Shown here one piece after another: positions 12,816 to 13,081 of a stretch of 13,081 nt of DNA. Positions within the stretch are counted from its first letter, which is position 1; each line of letters starts with the position of its first letter. Source of the stretch: an uncultured Dysosmobacter sp. (GTDB lineage Bacteria > Bacillota > Clostridia > Oscillospirales > Oscillospiraceae); contig CAKTSC010000016.1 of the NCBI GenBank assembly GCA_934597465.1, forward strand, positions 1 to 13,081. Direction: 5' to 3'. The translations under genes and the position numbers were made by a program. The notes beneath the pieces were generated by a model. The model did not search any database, was not told where the DNA came from, and was given only the letters and a program-made list of their open reading frames with translations.

Positions 12816-12841
12816 ACATCTCCCAAAAAGGACGTGATCCC

Positions 12842-13081
12842 ATGGAGAAAGGCTTCACCATCACCTATGAGTACGGCGGCAACCTCTACGTGAACTCCAC
12901 CAACCGCTGCGACTTCAACTGCGAGTTCTGCCTGCGGCACAACGCCCCCGGCAGCATCTATACCGATAACCTCTGGCTGAAACGGGAGCCCACGAAGGAG
13001 GAGCTCCTGGCCTCCATCGAGAGCCATGACCTCACGAAGTACGCCCAGCTGGTCTTCTGCGGCTTCGGCGAGCCCAGCTAC
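12842..13081 (+). CDS. TatD-associated radical SAM protein (N-terminal part)
   Basis: The first 80 codons are in the window and the gene runs off the right edge. The radical SAM iron-sulphur motif CX3CX2C is at Cys23, Cys27 and Cys30 (NRCDFNCEFCLR), followed by VFCGFGEPSY (71-80), the glycine-rich motif that helps bind S-adenosylmethionine. The start YEYGGNLYVNSTNRC and its position directly after tatD fit the family named TatD-linked radical SAM (TIGR04038), whose reaction is unknown. AAAAAGGA lies 9 nt before the ATG. The gap of 72 bp to tatD holds a hairpin but no clear promoter, so the gene is probably in the same operon. The accessory C-terminal part cannot be judged here. Confidence 0.92.
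   Translation, partial: MEKGFTITYEYGGNLYVNSTNRCDFNCEFCLRHNAPGSIYTDNLWLKREPTKEELLASIESHDLTKYAQLVFCGFGEPSY

Overview
The window looks like a chromosomal segment of a GC-rich, endospore-forming Firmicute, most likely an Oscillospiraceae/Ruminococcaceae-type gut clostridium. The reasons are the spore germination protease gene gpr lying divergent from rpsT (a gene pair conserved in Bacilli and Clostridia), strong AGGAGG-type ribosome binding sites on nearly every gene, a DUF3842 protein typical of Firmicutes, and a TatD-linked radical SAM gene. Coding DNA is very GC-rich, so long antisense reading frames are abundant and misleading; AT-rich DNA is confined to a few promoter regions. No tRNA, rRNA, CRISPR array, insertion sequence or phage gene was seen.

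Layout. (1) 1-307, minus strand: a 29-residue single-span membrane peptide followed by the start of a YtrA-type GntR repressor, under one promoter that carries a 28-bp two-tier palindrome, presumably the operator. (2) 346-1018, plus: a divergently transcribed 197-residue protein of unknown function. (3) 1063-2040, minus: an EamA/DMT transporter, sharing a bidirectional terminator with gene 2. (4) 2244-3697, plus: a MATE-family efflux protein. (5) 3749-4165, minus: a DUF3842 protein. (6) 4235-4631, minus: rpsT, initiated at UUG, with its own promoter, leader hairpin and terminator. (7) 4731-5624, plus: gpr, with an unusually short propeptide. (8) 5761-5937, minus: a self-contained mini-gene with promoter, RBS, 26-codon reading frame and terminator, missed by length-limited gene calling. 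(9) 6006-11167, plus: an operon of MarR regulator, ABC ATPase and a 1238-residue FtsX-type permease, with an operator-like repeat array at the promoter and four GC-rich hairpins between ATPase and permease. (10) 11167-end, plus: exonuclease III, TatD DNase (4-bp overlap) and the start of a TatD-associated radical SAM protein.

How the parts work together. MarR-ATPase-permease is a classic self-regulated export or lipid/peptide-handling unit; the permease carries a roughly 430-residue extracytoplasmic coiled-coil insert. The exoIII-TatD pair suggests DNA repair or 3'-end processing, with the radical SAM partner unexplained. Promoters could be read for most units, and those with clear boxes share a TTGnnn / 17 bp / -10 layout, which supports the chosen gene starts. 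The most novel items are the 26-codon mini-gene, the small peptide ahead of the GntR repressor, the coiled-coil permease and the unknown 197-residue protein. Family names are recognised from sequence pattern only; no database search was run.
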